A DNA stretch of 64,000 nt from Panacagrimonas perspica (GTDB lineage: Bacteria; Pseudomonadota; Gammaproteobacteria; Nevskiales; Nevskiaceae). The stretch covers positions 62,001-126,000 of the forward strand of contig NZ_SOBT01000013.1 of NCBI RefSeq assembly GCF_004364935.1, given 5' to 3'. Below are positions 20,771 through 31,537 of this stretch, piece by piece (position 1 is the stretch's first letter; each line of letters opens with the position of its first letter). Both the position numbers and the translations under genes were made by a program. The notes below the pieces were generated by a model. That model saw only the letters and a list, made by a program, of their open reading frames with translations, did no database searches and had not been told where the DNA came from.

Positions 20771-21802
20771 TCAGCGATGAATCGGTTCGCGCGTCGCGCT
20801 GAGCGCGCCGCCGCCGGTGCGATTCGCCACCGACAGCATCTCCGCCGCGATCGCCAGCGCGATCTCTTCCGGCGTCTCCGATCCGATGTCGAGGCCGGCG
20901 GGTGCACGCAGGCGTTCGGCGGTCAGGCCGGTGGCTTCCATCAGCCGTTCCGCGCGGCGGCGTGCACCGACGGCGCCGAGATAGGCCAGCGGCGCGTCGC
21001 GCAGCGCGCGCAGGTAGGCGATGTCGTGCTCGAGGTTGTGCGTCATCACCATCGCGAACGTGCGCGCGTCGAGGATCACCTGCTGTGCGAGCCGTTCGGG
21101 CGCGACTTCGCGCGGATCGATCGCCTGCACGCGCCAGCCCAGATGCTCCAGCGTGCGCGCCAACGACGATGCGCTGGCGTTGGCCCCGATCAGCACGGCA
21201 GCGCAGGGCGGTTGCAGCGATTCGACAAACAGCTCGGCCGTGCCTTGTGACGACGCCAGGCTGACGATGCCGGGCTTGGCAGGCGGTGCCGCAGCCAAGG
21301 CAGCGCTCAGCTCTGCATCTTCCAGCTCGTCGAGCACGACGCTCTCCGAGCGCAGCCAGTGCCGTGGCCTGTGCAGGCAATGCCCGTCAACGCGGAACAA
21401 GGTCGCCAGGCTGCCGTTGCGCCGCGCCCCGAGTACGGCATCCACCTGCTCCGCGAACTGCCAGTCCGCGGGCGCGCGCAGCGGCTCCACCAGCACTTCC
21501 AGCTCGCCGCCGCAGCCCATCTCGATCATCACGTCCTGCCCGTGCTCGCGGTCGTAGCGCAGGATGCGCGCCTCGCCGGCCGCGATCGCCTCGCGTGCCC
21601 GCGCCGCGATGTCCTGCTCCGGGCAACCGGCCGACAGGCCACGCACGATGCGGCCATCACCGTGAACGAGCATGCGCGCGCCCGCGCGGCGAAACGTCGA
21701 GCCCTGCGTGCGCGTCAGCGTCACCAGCGCCGCATCGGGCCGATCGGCCGGCAACGCACGCAGCGCCGCGAGCAACGCGGCGAATTCCTGCGGCGTGTTC
21801 AT
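20771..21802 (-). CDS. XdhC/CoxI-family molybdenum hydroxylase maturation protein
   Basis: A 343-residue XdhC-type accessory protein, which in this family binds and sulfurates the molybdenum cofactor and inserts it into a hydroxylase. The N-terminal XdhC/CoxI domain shows TLTRTQGSTFRRAGARMLV and SAGCPEQDIAARAREA, and the C-terminal Rossmann domain contains AVLIGANASASSLARTLEHLGW and YLGAVGARRRAERL. It lies between the large subunit and the MocA-like gene on the same strand, which fits co-expression with the enzyme it matures. Confidence 0.88.
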   Translation of the reverse strand: MNTPQEFAALLAALRALPADRPDAALVTLTRTQGSTFRRAGARMLVHGDGRIVRGLSAGCPEQDIAARAREAIAAGEARILRYDREHGQDVMIEMGCGGELEVLVEPLRAPADWQFAEQVDAVLGARRNGSLATLFRVDGHCLHRPRHWLRSESVVLDELEDAELSAALAAAPPAKPGIVSLASSQGTAELFVESLQPPCAAVLIGANASASSLARTLEHLGWRVQAIDPREVAPERLAQQVILDARTFAMVMTHNLEHDIAYLRALRDAPLAYLGAVGARRRAERLMEATGLTAERLRAPAGLDIGSETPEEIALAIAAEMLSVANRTGGGALSATREPIHR

Positions 21803-21858
21803 CGATGGACGTCGGACGGAGCCGTCGGCTCCGGGTTCAGGAAAGAATGCACCGCGCC

Positions 21859-24141
21859 TCAGGCCTTGAGCTGCTTGACCAGCGGCAGCTTGCGGATGCG
21901 CTGCCCGGTAGCGGCGTAGATCGCATTCGCCAGCGCCGGCGCCAGCGGCGGCACGCCGGGTTCGCCGACGCCGGTGGGCGGCTCCGGCGACGCCACGATG
22001 TGCACCTCGATCACCGGCATCTCGTTGATGCGCAGCGGCGTGTAGGTATGGAAGTTGGTTTCCTGCACCGCGCCCTTGTCGAGCGTGATCGCGTTGTGCA
22101 GCGCTGCGCTGAGCGCAAAGCCGATGCCGCCCTCCATCTGCGCGCGCACGACGTCCGGGTTGATCGCCAAACCGCAGTCGACGGCGCAGACCACGCGATC
22201 CACGCGCAGCTTGCCGTCGGTGATCGTCACTTCGACGACTTCGGCGACGATGCTGCTGAAGGATTCCTGCACCGCGATGCCGCGCCCGCGCCTGGCCTTG
22301 CCTTCGCCCGGCTTCAGCGGCGTGCCCCAGCCGGCCTTCTCGGCCGCAAGTTCCAGCACCGCGCGATGGCGCGGATGATCAGCCATCGCCTTGCGCCGGA
22401 ACTCGAAGGGATCGACACCCGCCTGCGCGGCGAGCTCGTCGATCATCGATTCCTTCGCGAACGCCGTGTGGGTGTGGCCCACCGAGCGCCACCACTGCAC
22501 CGGCACACCGGTCTCCGGCGAATGCAGATCAATGTGCACGTTGGCAGCGGCGTAGTGCTCGAAGCAGCCTTCAACCGACGTGTGATCGACGCCGTCCTTG
22601 ATCATGAAGGGCTCGAACGGCGTGCCCTTGATGATCGACTCGCCGATCACGCGCTGCTCCCACGCCAGGATGCCGCCGTCCTTGTCCAGCGCCGCGCGCA
22701 CGCGGTGCAGGAACATCGGACGGAAGTAGCCGGCGCGCATGTCGTCCTCGCGCATCCACACCAGCTTCACCGGAACCTTGTGCCCCTGCGCGCGCGCGGC
22801 CTTGGCCAGCGACACCGCTTCGAGCACGTAGTCGCTCTTCGGATTCGCGCGGCGACCGAAGCTGCCGCCGGCGTAGAGCTGGTGGATCGTGACCTGCTCG
22901 GGCTTGAGCCCCAGCAGCTTGGCGACGTTGGCCTGGTCGACGGTCTGGAACTGCTCGCCGTTCCAGATCTCGCAATCCTGGTCACGGATCTGCACCAGGC
23001 AGTTCATCGGCTCCATCGCGGCGTGCGCAAGATGCGGGAACTCGTACTCGGCCTGCACCACCTTGCCGGCCTTGGCCAGCACCGCCACGGCATCGCCTTC
23101 GTGCTTGGCGACTGCGCCCGGCTTGTCGAGCAGCGTGCGGTACTGCGCCATCAGTTCGGTGCTGCCGAGCTTCAGCGCGGCGCTGTCGTCCCACTCGGTG
23201 ACTAGCGCGTCACGGCCCTGCCGTGCCACCCAGGTGTTCTTCGCCAGCACCGCGACGCCACCGCGATAGCCGGTGCCACCGTCGAACTGCACGACGTCGA
23301 CGACGCCGGTGATCGCGCGCGCCTTCGCGGCATCGACGCTCTTGAGCTTGCCGCCGAAGCTGGGCGCGTAGGCGACCACGGCGACCAGCATGTCCGGCAG
23401 CTTCATGTCCTGCGTGAACATCGCGCTGCCGTCGGTCTTGCCGCTCGAATCCTTGCGGCCGAGCTTCTGCTGGCCGATCAGCTTGAAGTCCTTCGGATCC
23501 TTGAGGACCAGAGTTTCCGGCACGGCCTGCTTGCCGGCCGCCTCGGCCAACTCGCCGAACGTCGCCTTGCGCCCGGACTCGGCGTGACTGACGACGCCCT
23601 TGGAGACCGTCAGGCTCCCGACCGGAACCTTCCACTCCTGCGCGGCAGCGGACACCAGCATCGCGCGCGCCGCGGCGCCGGCGCGGCGCATCTGCTCATG
23701 CGAGCTGGCCATGGCGTTGCTGCCGCCAGTGCCCTGCGAGCCGCCCGTCTGCGCATTGCCGTAGCGCTTGGCATCGGCCGGCGCGCCTTCGACGCTGACC
23801 TGATCCCAGTCCGCATCCAGTTCCTCGGCGGCCAGGGTGGCCAGGCCGGTGTACGTGCCCTGGCCCATTTCCAGGTGCTTGGCGACGATGATCACGCGGT
23901 TGTCGGGCGTGATGCGGACGAAGGCGTTGGGTTCGAAGACGGTCGCAGCAGTTGCGCTGCCGCCGCCGGACGGCGCGGACGCGGGCTTGCACGCGCTCAG
24001 CGCCGGCCCGATGCAGACTCCGACGGCGAGGCCACCGACGCCTTGCAGAAACGCGCGACGGCTCAGATTGGCAGGAGCGGGTAGTTCAAGTGCGGCCGTC
24101 GTCGACGCGACGGACCCGGAGAAGCGTTCGAGGATGCGCAT
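21859..24141 (-). CDS. Molybdopterin-binding oxidoreductase large subunit (IorB-like)
   Basis: A 760-residue molybdenum hydroxylase large subunit, closest in layout to isoquinoline 1-oxidoreductase beta subunit and aldehyde dehydrogenase relatives. A twin-arginine signal ([17 protein letters not shown]) near residue 27 indicates export in folded form. [26 protein letters not shown] and [21 protein letters not shown] are the recognisable cofactor-binding and active-site regions. The small [2Fe-2S] subunit is encoded just upstream, and XdhC- and MocA-like factors just downstream. The substrate is an N-heterocycle or aldehyde by family; it cannot be decided from sequence. Confidence 0.88.
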   Translation of the reverse strand: MRILERFSGSVASTTAALELPAPANLSRRAFLQGVGGLAVGVCIGPALSACKPASAPSGGGSATAATVFEPNAFVRITPDNRVIIVAKHLEMGQGTYTGLATLAAEELDADWDQVSVEGAPADAKRYGNAQTGGSQGTGGSNAMASSHEQMRRAGAAARAMLVSAAAQEWKVPVGSLTVSKGVVSHAESGRKATFGELAEAAGKQAVPETLVLKDPKDFKLIGQQKLGRKDSSGKTDGSAMFTQDMKLPDMLVAVVAYAPSFGGKLKSVDAAKARAITGVVDVVQFDGGTGYRGGVAVLAKNTWVARQGRDALVTEWDDSAALKLGSTELMAQYRTLLDKPGAVAKHEGDAVAVLAKAGKVVQAEYEFPHLAHAAMEPMNCLVQIRDQDCEIWNGEQFQTVDQANVAKLLGLKPEQVTIHQLYAGGSFGRRANPKSDYVLEAVSLAKAARAQGHKVPVKLVWMREDDMRAGYFRPMFLHRVRAALDKDGGILAWEQRVIGESIIKGTPFEPFMIKDGVDHTSVEGCFEHYAAANVHIDLHSPETGVPVQWWRSVGHTHTAFAKESMIDELAAQAGVDPFEFRRKAMADHPRHRAVLELAAEKAGWGTPLKPGEGKARRGRGIAVQESFSSIVAEVVEVTITDGKLRVDRVVCAVDCGLAINPDVVRAQMEGGIGFALSAALHNAITLDKGAVQETNFHTYTPLRINEMPVIEVHIVASPEPPTGVGEPGVPPLAPALANAIYAATGQRIRKLPLVKQLKA

Positions 24142-24153
24142 GTCGGCTCCCGG

Positions 24154-24618
24154 TCAGGCCTTGGGCGCGGACTGCGCCGCGTCGTGGATCGCGGCGCGGA
24201 TGCGCTGGTAGGTGGCGCAGCGGCAGACGTTGCCGCTCATGGCCGCATCGATATCCGCATCGCTGGGCGCCGGGTTGGACTTGAGCAGCGCGGTGGCCGC
24301 CATGATCTGGCCGGACTGGCAGTAGCCGCACTGGACCACGTCCAGCTTGCGCCATGCCGCCTGCACGTTCTTGCCGACCGGATCGGTGTGCACCGCCTCG
24401 ATCGTCGTGATCGCGCGACCCTGCGCGGCGGCCACCGGCGTGACGCAGGCGCGCGTCGGCTGTCCATCCAGGTGCACGGTGCACGCACCGCACAGCGCCA
24501 TGCCGCAGCCGAACTTGGAGCCGGTCAGGCCGGCCTCGTCGCGCAGGAACCACAGCAAGGGCATCGAAGGGTCGCCTTCGAATACCGTCTCTTTACCGTT
24601 GACGTTCAACTTGAGCAT
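24154..24618 (-). CDS. [2Fe-2S] small subunit of the molybdenum hydroxylase (IorA-like)
   Basis: A 154-residue electron-transfer subunit. The N-terminal plant-type ferredoxin cluster is bound by [20 protein letters not shown] plus a later cysteine in RACVTP. The C-terminal cluster by [10 protein letters not shown] and [13 protein letters not shown]. The start is the ATG giving [17 protein letters not shown]. It is the first gene of the four-gene minus-strand operon. The divergent glmS gene starts 212 bp away, so both promoters lie in that gap. Confidence 0.9.
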   Translation of the reverse strand: MLKLNVNGKETVFEGDPSMPLLWFLRDEAGLTGSKFGCGMALCGACTVHLDGQPTRACVTPVAAAQGRAITTIEAVHTDPVGKNVQAAWRKLDVVQCGYCQSGQIMAATALLKSNPAPSDADIDAAMSGNVCRCATYQRIRAAIHDAAQSAPKA

Positions 24619-24829
24619 TGGGGGTGGCCTCTGGCTTCCGTCCGTCTCGCAATGGTACCGATCTGTATCGCGGCCTGCTGACCGCGGAAGCGCGAATATC
24701 CGTGGCGCCTTCAACGATGCGAGATCGATGCCACGGCGGTTCTGGTGGCGACGACATAAAATGGCGGCCGCCCTTCCCAGGGACCCGCATCTCCTCCCTG
24801 CTTCGCCGACCGTCTCCCTCCAGACCCTC

Positions 24830-26677
<1,848 letters not shown>

Positions 26678-26694
26678 CGGGGACTAGCGACACC

Positions 26695-26699
26695 CCGTA
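26695..26699. repeat. Left copy of the 5-bp target-site duplication
   Basis: CCGTA directly abuts the left terminal inverted repeat. The identical CCGTA abuts the right end at 57042-57046. Five bases is the Tn7-type duplication length. Confidence 0.93.
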
Positions 26700-26765
26700 T
26701 GTTCCGAGCAATTAAAGTCGTGAACAAGTAATTAAAGTCGTGAACTCGCAATTAGAGTCGTGAAC
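26700..26765. repeat. glmS-proximal transposon end with three TnsB-type sites
   Basis: After the terminal TGTTCC come three head-to-tail 20-bp units, 26706-26725, 26726-26745 and 26746-26765, each ending in AATTAAAGTCGTGAAC (the third has AATTAGAGTCGTGAAC). Close packing of sites resembles the right end of Tn7, which is also the glmS-proximal end there. Confidence 0.93.
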
Positions 26766-27009
26766 TGAAGTTGGGATCACCCGACCTCGAGGCAAATTGA
26801 TATTTGAGGCAGTTCGCGTCTCAAGTGCCCCGCGTTTTTGGACTTAGAGCCAAGGCCGAATGGCCGAACGCGACGATCTTCATCGCACGGTAGCGCGTCT
26901 CTTCGAGCTGCCACGAGAATGGCCCATCCACGGCGATGCGTGGCTTTGCGTGCCGCGTAAACAATAATAATGCTACGCTGCGCAACACGCTAGGGTAAGG
27001 CGATTCAGA
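26766..27009. promoter_or_regulatory. Gene-free stretch and probable promoter region of the BREX operon
   Basis: No convincing gene lies between the TnsB-type sites and the Xre-like gene. An AT-rich patch (AACAATAATAATGC, about 26960-26973) stands out in otherwise GC-rich DNA. Possible promoter elements are TTGCGT at 26946-26951 with TAATGC at 26968-26973 (16-bp spacer), or an extended -10 TGCTACGCT at 26971-26979. An AAGG box about 10 bp before the ATG at 27010 could bind ribosomes. Confidence 0.35.
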
Positions 27010-27234
27010 ATGATCCGTTGCCATCTCTCCACGTTCATGGGGCGCGACAGGCTTCGTATTGCTGACGTCTCACGGTTGACTGGGCTCAACCGGAGTCTGG
27101 TCACGGCGCTCTACCGTGGCACGGCGACGCGAGTTGAGTTACCCGCCCTCAGCAAGCTGTGTCAGCTGTTTAAGTGCCAGGTGGGCGATCTTCTGGAGTT
27201 TGTGCCGCCGATCAGGAACGGGGATTCCGCATGA
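27010..27234 (+). CDS. Small Xre/Cro-like helix-turn-helix regulator
   Basis: A 74-residue protein that is essentially one Cro/C1-type helix-turn-helix domain: RLRIADVSRLTGLNRSLVTALYRG is the HTH and LPALSKLCQLFKCQVGDLLEFVP is the typical last helices of small Xre regulators. It is the first gene inside the glmS-proximal transposon end and overlaps the pglW start by ATGA, so it is translationally coupled to the BREX operon. It probably represses or tunes that operon. It is unlike the WYL-domain BrxR regulators described for other BREX loci. Confidence 0.82.
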   Translation: MIRCHLSTFMGRDRLRIADVSRLTGLNRSLVTALYRGTATRVELPALSKLCQLFKCQVGDLLEFVPPIRNGDSA

Positions 27235-30200
27235 GCCTTGGCCCTAACCGATGGCATGTCATCGCCGAATCCACGTTTCCTTGGGAACGCGAGGCGCTGG
27301 AATGGCTGCGCGCCCAGCTTCCGAACCAAGATCCCTGGCACGTCTGGACCAACTTCGAGTTCATCGATGACGAGGGAAAGGTCAACGAGGTTGATGCGCT
27401 TGCGCTGACCCCGGCGGGGCTGGTCTTGGTCGAGATCAAATCGCGCCCCGGAACCGTCACTGGCGACGCGCACACTTGGACCTGGACCACGGATGGACGA
27501 GAGCGCTCATACGACAACCCGCTGCTTCTCACTGATCGAAAGTCAAAGCGCCTCGCGAGCCTGCTGAAACGCCAGTCAGCGATCATCAAGGCCAAGGTTC
27601 GATTGCCCTTCGTTGAGCCAGCAGTTTTTCTGTCTTCGGCAACGCTGACGATGCGCCTGCAAGGCAACGCAGCCGCCGGAGTTTTTCAACGCGGTCGCCC
27701 CGGGGCGCATGACGATAGCGGAATTGTTGGAGCGCTGGCCCGCGGTGTCCGCTCGATGTATCGGACTCCTGTCGATGGGCAACAGGTCAAAGCCATCGCG
27801 AAGGCGCTGGCTGAAGCGGGCATCCGGCCATCCAACAAATACCGCCGCGTCGGTGACTACCAGCTCGGCAAACTCATTGCCGACGGACCTTCGTATCAGG
27901 AGTGGGACGCCAAGCATGTCAGCGTTGATGTGCAACGTCGGATTCGCATCTACAACCTTGCCACTGCAAGCAGTCCTGAAGCCCGCGAAACGCGAGTCCG
28001 GCAGGCGCAGCGTGAATTCACCGTCCTGGAGGGAATCGAGCACAGCGGCGTGCTTCGCTGTCGGGAATACAAGGACACCGAGCTCGGGCCAGCGCTGATC
28101 TTCGAACATGATCCCAAGGCGGTTCGCCTCGATCATTTTCTGCGTGACGAGCCGCAAAAGTTGGGCGTGGACCAGCGCCTCCAGTTGGTGCGCGGCATCG
28201 CTGAGGTGTTGGCATTTGCCCACTCGCGTCGTCTGTACCACCGCGCTCTCGGACCGCAGAGCGTGCTGGTAAAAGGTACTGATAACGGCGAGCTTCGCGT
28301 CCAGCTAATGAACTGGCAGACCGCTGCGCGCAATCCAGGTGCCGGCTCTGCTACCGGCACGATTCATCACACCACGGGCACGCAACACGTCGAAGACTAT
28401 GTCGACGATCCGGGGCTGGTGTATCTCGCGCCGGAAACCACACGTGCTGATCCTGCGCATGGTGCCGAACTGGATGTGTTTTCTCTTGGCTGTCTAACGT
28501 ACCTCATCTTTAGCGGTGAAGCGCCCGCAGCAAGCACCCTCGAGCTTTCTACGAAGCTGCGTGAAGGCCAAGGCCTGCGTCTGTCCAATGTTTTGGATGG
28601 GTGCAGTCCCAAGCTCCTCGAGCTGGTTCAGTACTCCACGAATCCGGAAGTCATCACCCGCTACGATTCCATCCGCGATTTCCTGAGCGAACTCGACGCG
28701 GTCGAAGATGAACTGACCGCGCCAGATCCCGAGCAGACCGTTGACCCGAGCCAGGCACGCGCGGAGGATAGAGTCGACGGTGGATTCACGGTCGTGCGCC
28801 GGATGGGACGCGGCTCGTCAAGCGACGCGTTGCTCGTCAAGCCGGATGGAAGCGACGAGCAGCTCATTCTCAAGGTCGCAGTCGACGTATCTCACACCGA
28901 AAACCTCTCGGCTGAAGCCGACGCGCTCAGAAAGCTCCGCCATCCCAACATCGTTGAGCTGCGCGACGTCCGCACGGTCGCAGGTCGTACGGCTCTGCTG
29001 CTGAGGAGCGCTGGCAATGACACCTTGGCGCAGTTGCTCAAGCAGGGTCGGCTATCGCTCGACATGCTGCAGCGGTTTGGCGAGGAGCTGATCGATGCCG
29101 TCCGTCATCTGGAAGACCGCGCTGTCGTGCATCGCGACATCAAGCCCGACAACATCGGCATTGCCGATTCGCGCACGGGTCGCAAGCAGCTGGTCCTGTT
29201 TGATTTCTCACTCACGCGCGTTCCGCCGGAAAACATCTCGGCGGGCACGCCCCCGTACCTGGACCCCTTCCTGCCGTTGCGACCGCACCGCAGCTGGGAT
29301 CTTCACGCCGAGCGCTTTGCGGCGGCCGTCACGCTATATGAGATGGCGGTGGGTCGCGTGCCTACATGGGGTGACGGACAGACGGCGCCTCATATGATCG
29401 ACGTCGAAGCCAAGATCGACCTCGACATCTTCCATCCGGCCGTACGTGAGCCTCTCGCCGCCTTCTTCGTCACGGCGCTGCGCCGCGACTTCAAGGAGCG
29501 CTACGACAACGCAGAGGACATGCTTCGCCACTGGCGCGCCGTATTCGAGCGGGCAACCACGGCGCACCCAATTTCAAAATCGGACGACGCCGCGTTCGAG
29601 ACGTTGGCCTTCACGGTCACCGCACAGACCACCATGGCCGAGCTGGGCTACAGCCTGGAGGCACAAGACGCCCTGGAGCGCATGGGCGTCCAGAGTGTTG
29701 CCAAGCTGCTCGCCGTCAACCGCATTGAGTTCCGCTATCTGCGCGGTGTGGGCGACAAGGTGCGCAAGGAAATCCGGATCAAGGCCAAGGAACTGGCTCG
29801 CCTGCGTCCGGACCTCACGCACGGCCGGACGACGCTGCACGAAAGCGACGAGGTCGACACCGATTCCGGCAAGCTGCCGGTCACCGTCAACGAATTGGCC
29901 GCATCTCTGTTGCCCAAACGTCCTGTCGGTGACGAGCGCCCAGAAGATGCCGCACTCGCCCATTTCTTGGGCCTCGAAGGGCCGGGCGCAGCTCGCTGGC
30001 CGTCGATCGGTGATGCAGCGCAGTCCTCGAACGTTGATCGCACCACACTCACGGAGACGTTGATCCGCGCCCGCGAGCGCTGGCTCAAGAACAACAAGGC
30101 CATCACCGAACTTCGTCAGCAAATCGAGGCTCTCCTGACCGCGCAAGGTAATGTCATGACCGCAGATGAGGCGGCGCTGGCCTTACTGGCGTTGCGCGGC

Positions 30201-31499
30201 TGCGCGCTACAGGACGACGCTGATCGGATGCGTCTGGCTCACGCGGTGATCCGTGCAGCGGTCGAAGCCGAGCGGCATCGCGACCAGCCGCGTTTCGACG
30301 TATTTGATCAAGGCTCGGTGCCGCTCGTGGCGGTGTCATCGGCGTGGGCCGACTTTGCGCGCCGCCTAGGCGAGGTCGCGGATACCTGCGCGCTGTCGGA
30401 CCCCCTTTACCCACCGTCTCGTGCGCTCGAGGCCATCGAAGGCGTACTGCAACCTTTGAGTACGGTCGCAGCAACGGATGTCGCTGCGGGCATCCCGCTG
30501 CCGCAGCCCATCGCCCCCTCCCGACTGCTGCGTTTGGCCACGATGGCCTCGCGCAAGGCTTCGCTATCCAGCCGCCAAGAGATCTACCCGCGCGGCATGA
30601 GCGCATTGCAGTCACTCAAGCACTCCGTGGGTGCTGTACTCGGTGCTCAGCTTCTCAAACCGTCGGAGATTCAGGATCGCGTGCGTGGCCGGTACCCGGA
30701 GGCAGAGCGGCTCCCGGGCCATCCTCATCTCGACCGTTTGCTGGAGGAAGCGGGTGTTCCGCTGGAATGGGATCCACATGCCGCCAACGGTGCCGGTGCG
30801 TATCGGCGCAGGACGCTTTCGGGCAGCCTGACCGTAGGGTTGACGACCCAATTCGGCAGCCGACGCCCCACAGCGCGGGGCAGCGAGTCGGGTCAGCCCG
30901 ACGCGGACGCGACGGAAGCATCGTCGATCGAGCAGCGCCTGCAGCGGGTGCTAAAGGACGGCGGCCTGCTCACGCTCACCGTCGACCCTCGTCTGGCGCA
31001 GGCCGCCGAATCTGAGTTGCTCCGGCGCTTCGGTGCGGTTGCAGGCGGTGCCGTAGAGAGGATCAATCTCGATGCGTTGTTGTTGGGCGAGATGCATCGC
31101 CAGGCCGAGGCGGCAAAAGTCCCATGGACCACTGTGTTGCGCGCCGACATCGCTGAGCCCGGCAATCGGGACTGGCGCAATCTGCTGGGTCTAGCCAAGC
31201 GCTGTGTCCCCGCGCTCAAGCGAGCACTATTCGAGCGGACTGCGCCGGCGCTGGTGGTCAATGGCGGCCTGCTGGCCCGCTATGAGCTGATGGAAATTCT
31301 GGTTGAGCTGGAATCACAGGTGGGCCGGCCTGGCCGCACGCCCGCTGCTTGGTTGTTGTTACCCACTCACCAGCCGGGGCTCGCCGTGATCGACGCAACG
31401 CCGGTGCCGCTCGTCAATGCGACGCGCGTGGTCGCATTACCTGCCGCGTGGATTCGGAATGTTCATCGGGCTGAGCCGCGCCACGCCGTGGCGACTTGA
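27231..31499 (+). CDS. pglW: BREX type 2 kinase PglW
   Basis: A 1422-residue serine/threonine kinase component of type 2 BREX (Pgl) phage defence. Residues about 10-120 form a NERD nuclease-like domain, with D55 of VNEVDALAL and E68-I-K70. A first protein-kinase-like region (about 270-510) has HRALGP at 337-342 instead of HRD and is probably inactive, although the APE-like LAPETT is kept. The second kinase region (about 520-780) has the ATP-binding lysine K548 in LILKVAVD, the catalytic loop HRDIKPDN at 634-641, and DFS at 658-660 in place of DFG. Helix-hairpin-helix-like sequence (LRGVGDKVRKEI) and a long C-terminal region follow. The ATG start overlaps the stop of the small regulator. Confidence 0.92.
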   Translation: MSLGPNRWHVIAESTFPWEREALEWLRAQLPNQDPWHVWTNFEFIDDEGKVNEVDALALTPAGLVLVEIKSRPGTVTGDAHTWTWTTDGRERSYDNPLLLTDRKSKRLASLLKRQSAIIKAKVRLPFVEPAVFLSSATLTMRLQGNAAAGVFQRGRPGAHDDSGIVGALARGVRSMYRTPVDGQQVKAIAKALAEAGIRPSNKYRRVGDYQLGKLIADGPSYQEWDAKHVSVDVQRRIRIYNLATASSPEARETRVRQAQREFTVLEGIEHSGVLRCREYKDTELGPALIFEHDPKAVRLDHFLRDEPQKLGVDQRLQLVRGIAEVLAFAHSRRLYHRALGPQSVLVKGTDNGELRVQLMNWQTAARNPGAGSATGTIHHTTGTQHVEDYVDDPGLVYLAPETTRADPAHGAELDVFSLGCLTYLIFSGEAPAASTLELSTKLREGQGLRLSNVLDGCSPKLLELVQYSTNPEVITRYDSIRDFLSELDAVEDELTAPDPEQTVDPSQARAEDRVDGGFTVVRRMGRGSSSDALLVKPDGSDEQLILKVAVDVSHTENLSAEADALRKLRHPNIVELRDVRTVAGRTALLLRSAGNDTLAQLLKQGRLSLDMLQRFGEELIDAVRHLEDRAVVHRDIKPDNIGIADSRTGRKQLVLFDFSLTRVPPENISAGTPPYLDPFLPLRPHRSWDLHAERFAAAVTLYEMAVGRVPTWGDGQTAPHMIDVEAKIDLDIFHPAVREPLAAFFVTALRRDFKERYDNAEDMLRHWRAVFERATTAHPISKSDDAAFETLAFTVTAQTTMAELGYSLEAQDALERMGVQSVAKLLAVNRIEFRYLRGVGDKVRKEIRIKAKELARLRPDLTHGRTTLHESDEVDTDSGKLPVTVNELAASLLPKRPVGDERPEDAALAHFLGLEGPGAARWPSIGDAAQSSNVDRTTLTETLIRARERWLKNNKAITELRQQIEALLTAQGNVMTADEAALALLALRGCALQDDADRMRLAHAVIRAAVEAERHRDQPRFDVFDQGSVPLVAVSSAWADFARRLGEVADTCALSDPLYPPSRALEAIEGVLQPLSTVAATDVAAGIPLPQPIAPSRLLRLATMASRKASLSSRQEIYPRGMSALQSLKHSVGAVLGAQLLKPSEIQDRVRGRYPEAERLPGHPHLDRLLEEAGVPLEWDPHAANGAGAYRRRTLSGSLTVGLTTQFGSRRPTARGSESGQPDADATEASSIEQRLQRVLKDGGLLTLTVDPRLAQAAESELLRRFGAVAGGAVERINLDALLLGEMHRQAEAAKVPWTTVLRADIAEPGNRDWRNLLGLAKRCVPALKRALFERTAPALVVNGGLLARYELMEILVELESQVGRPGRTPAAWLLLPTHQPGLAVIDATPVPLVNATRVVALPAAWIRNVHRAEPRHAVAT

Positions 31500-31537
31500 G
31501 CCACGACGTCACATAAAAACAAAGAGAAAACCTGCAC

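Noticed and set aside
21286-23205. Plus-strand open frame of 639 codons opposite the IorB-like gene
   Set aside because: Arg/His-rich shadow translation; the opposite strand encodes an intact molybdenum hydroxylase.
26821-27024. Minus-strand 67-codon frame between the transposon end and the Xre-like gene
   Set aside because: Overlaps the likely promoter and the start of the Xre-like gene, no ribosome-binding site or known motif.
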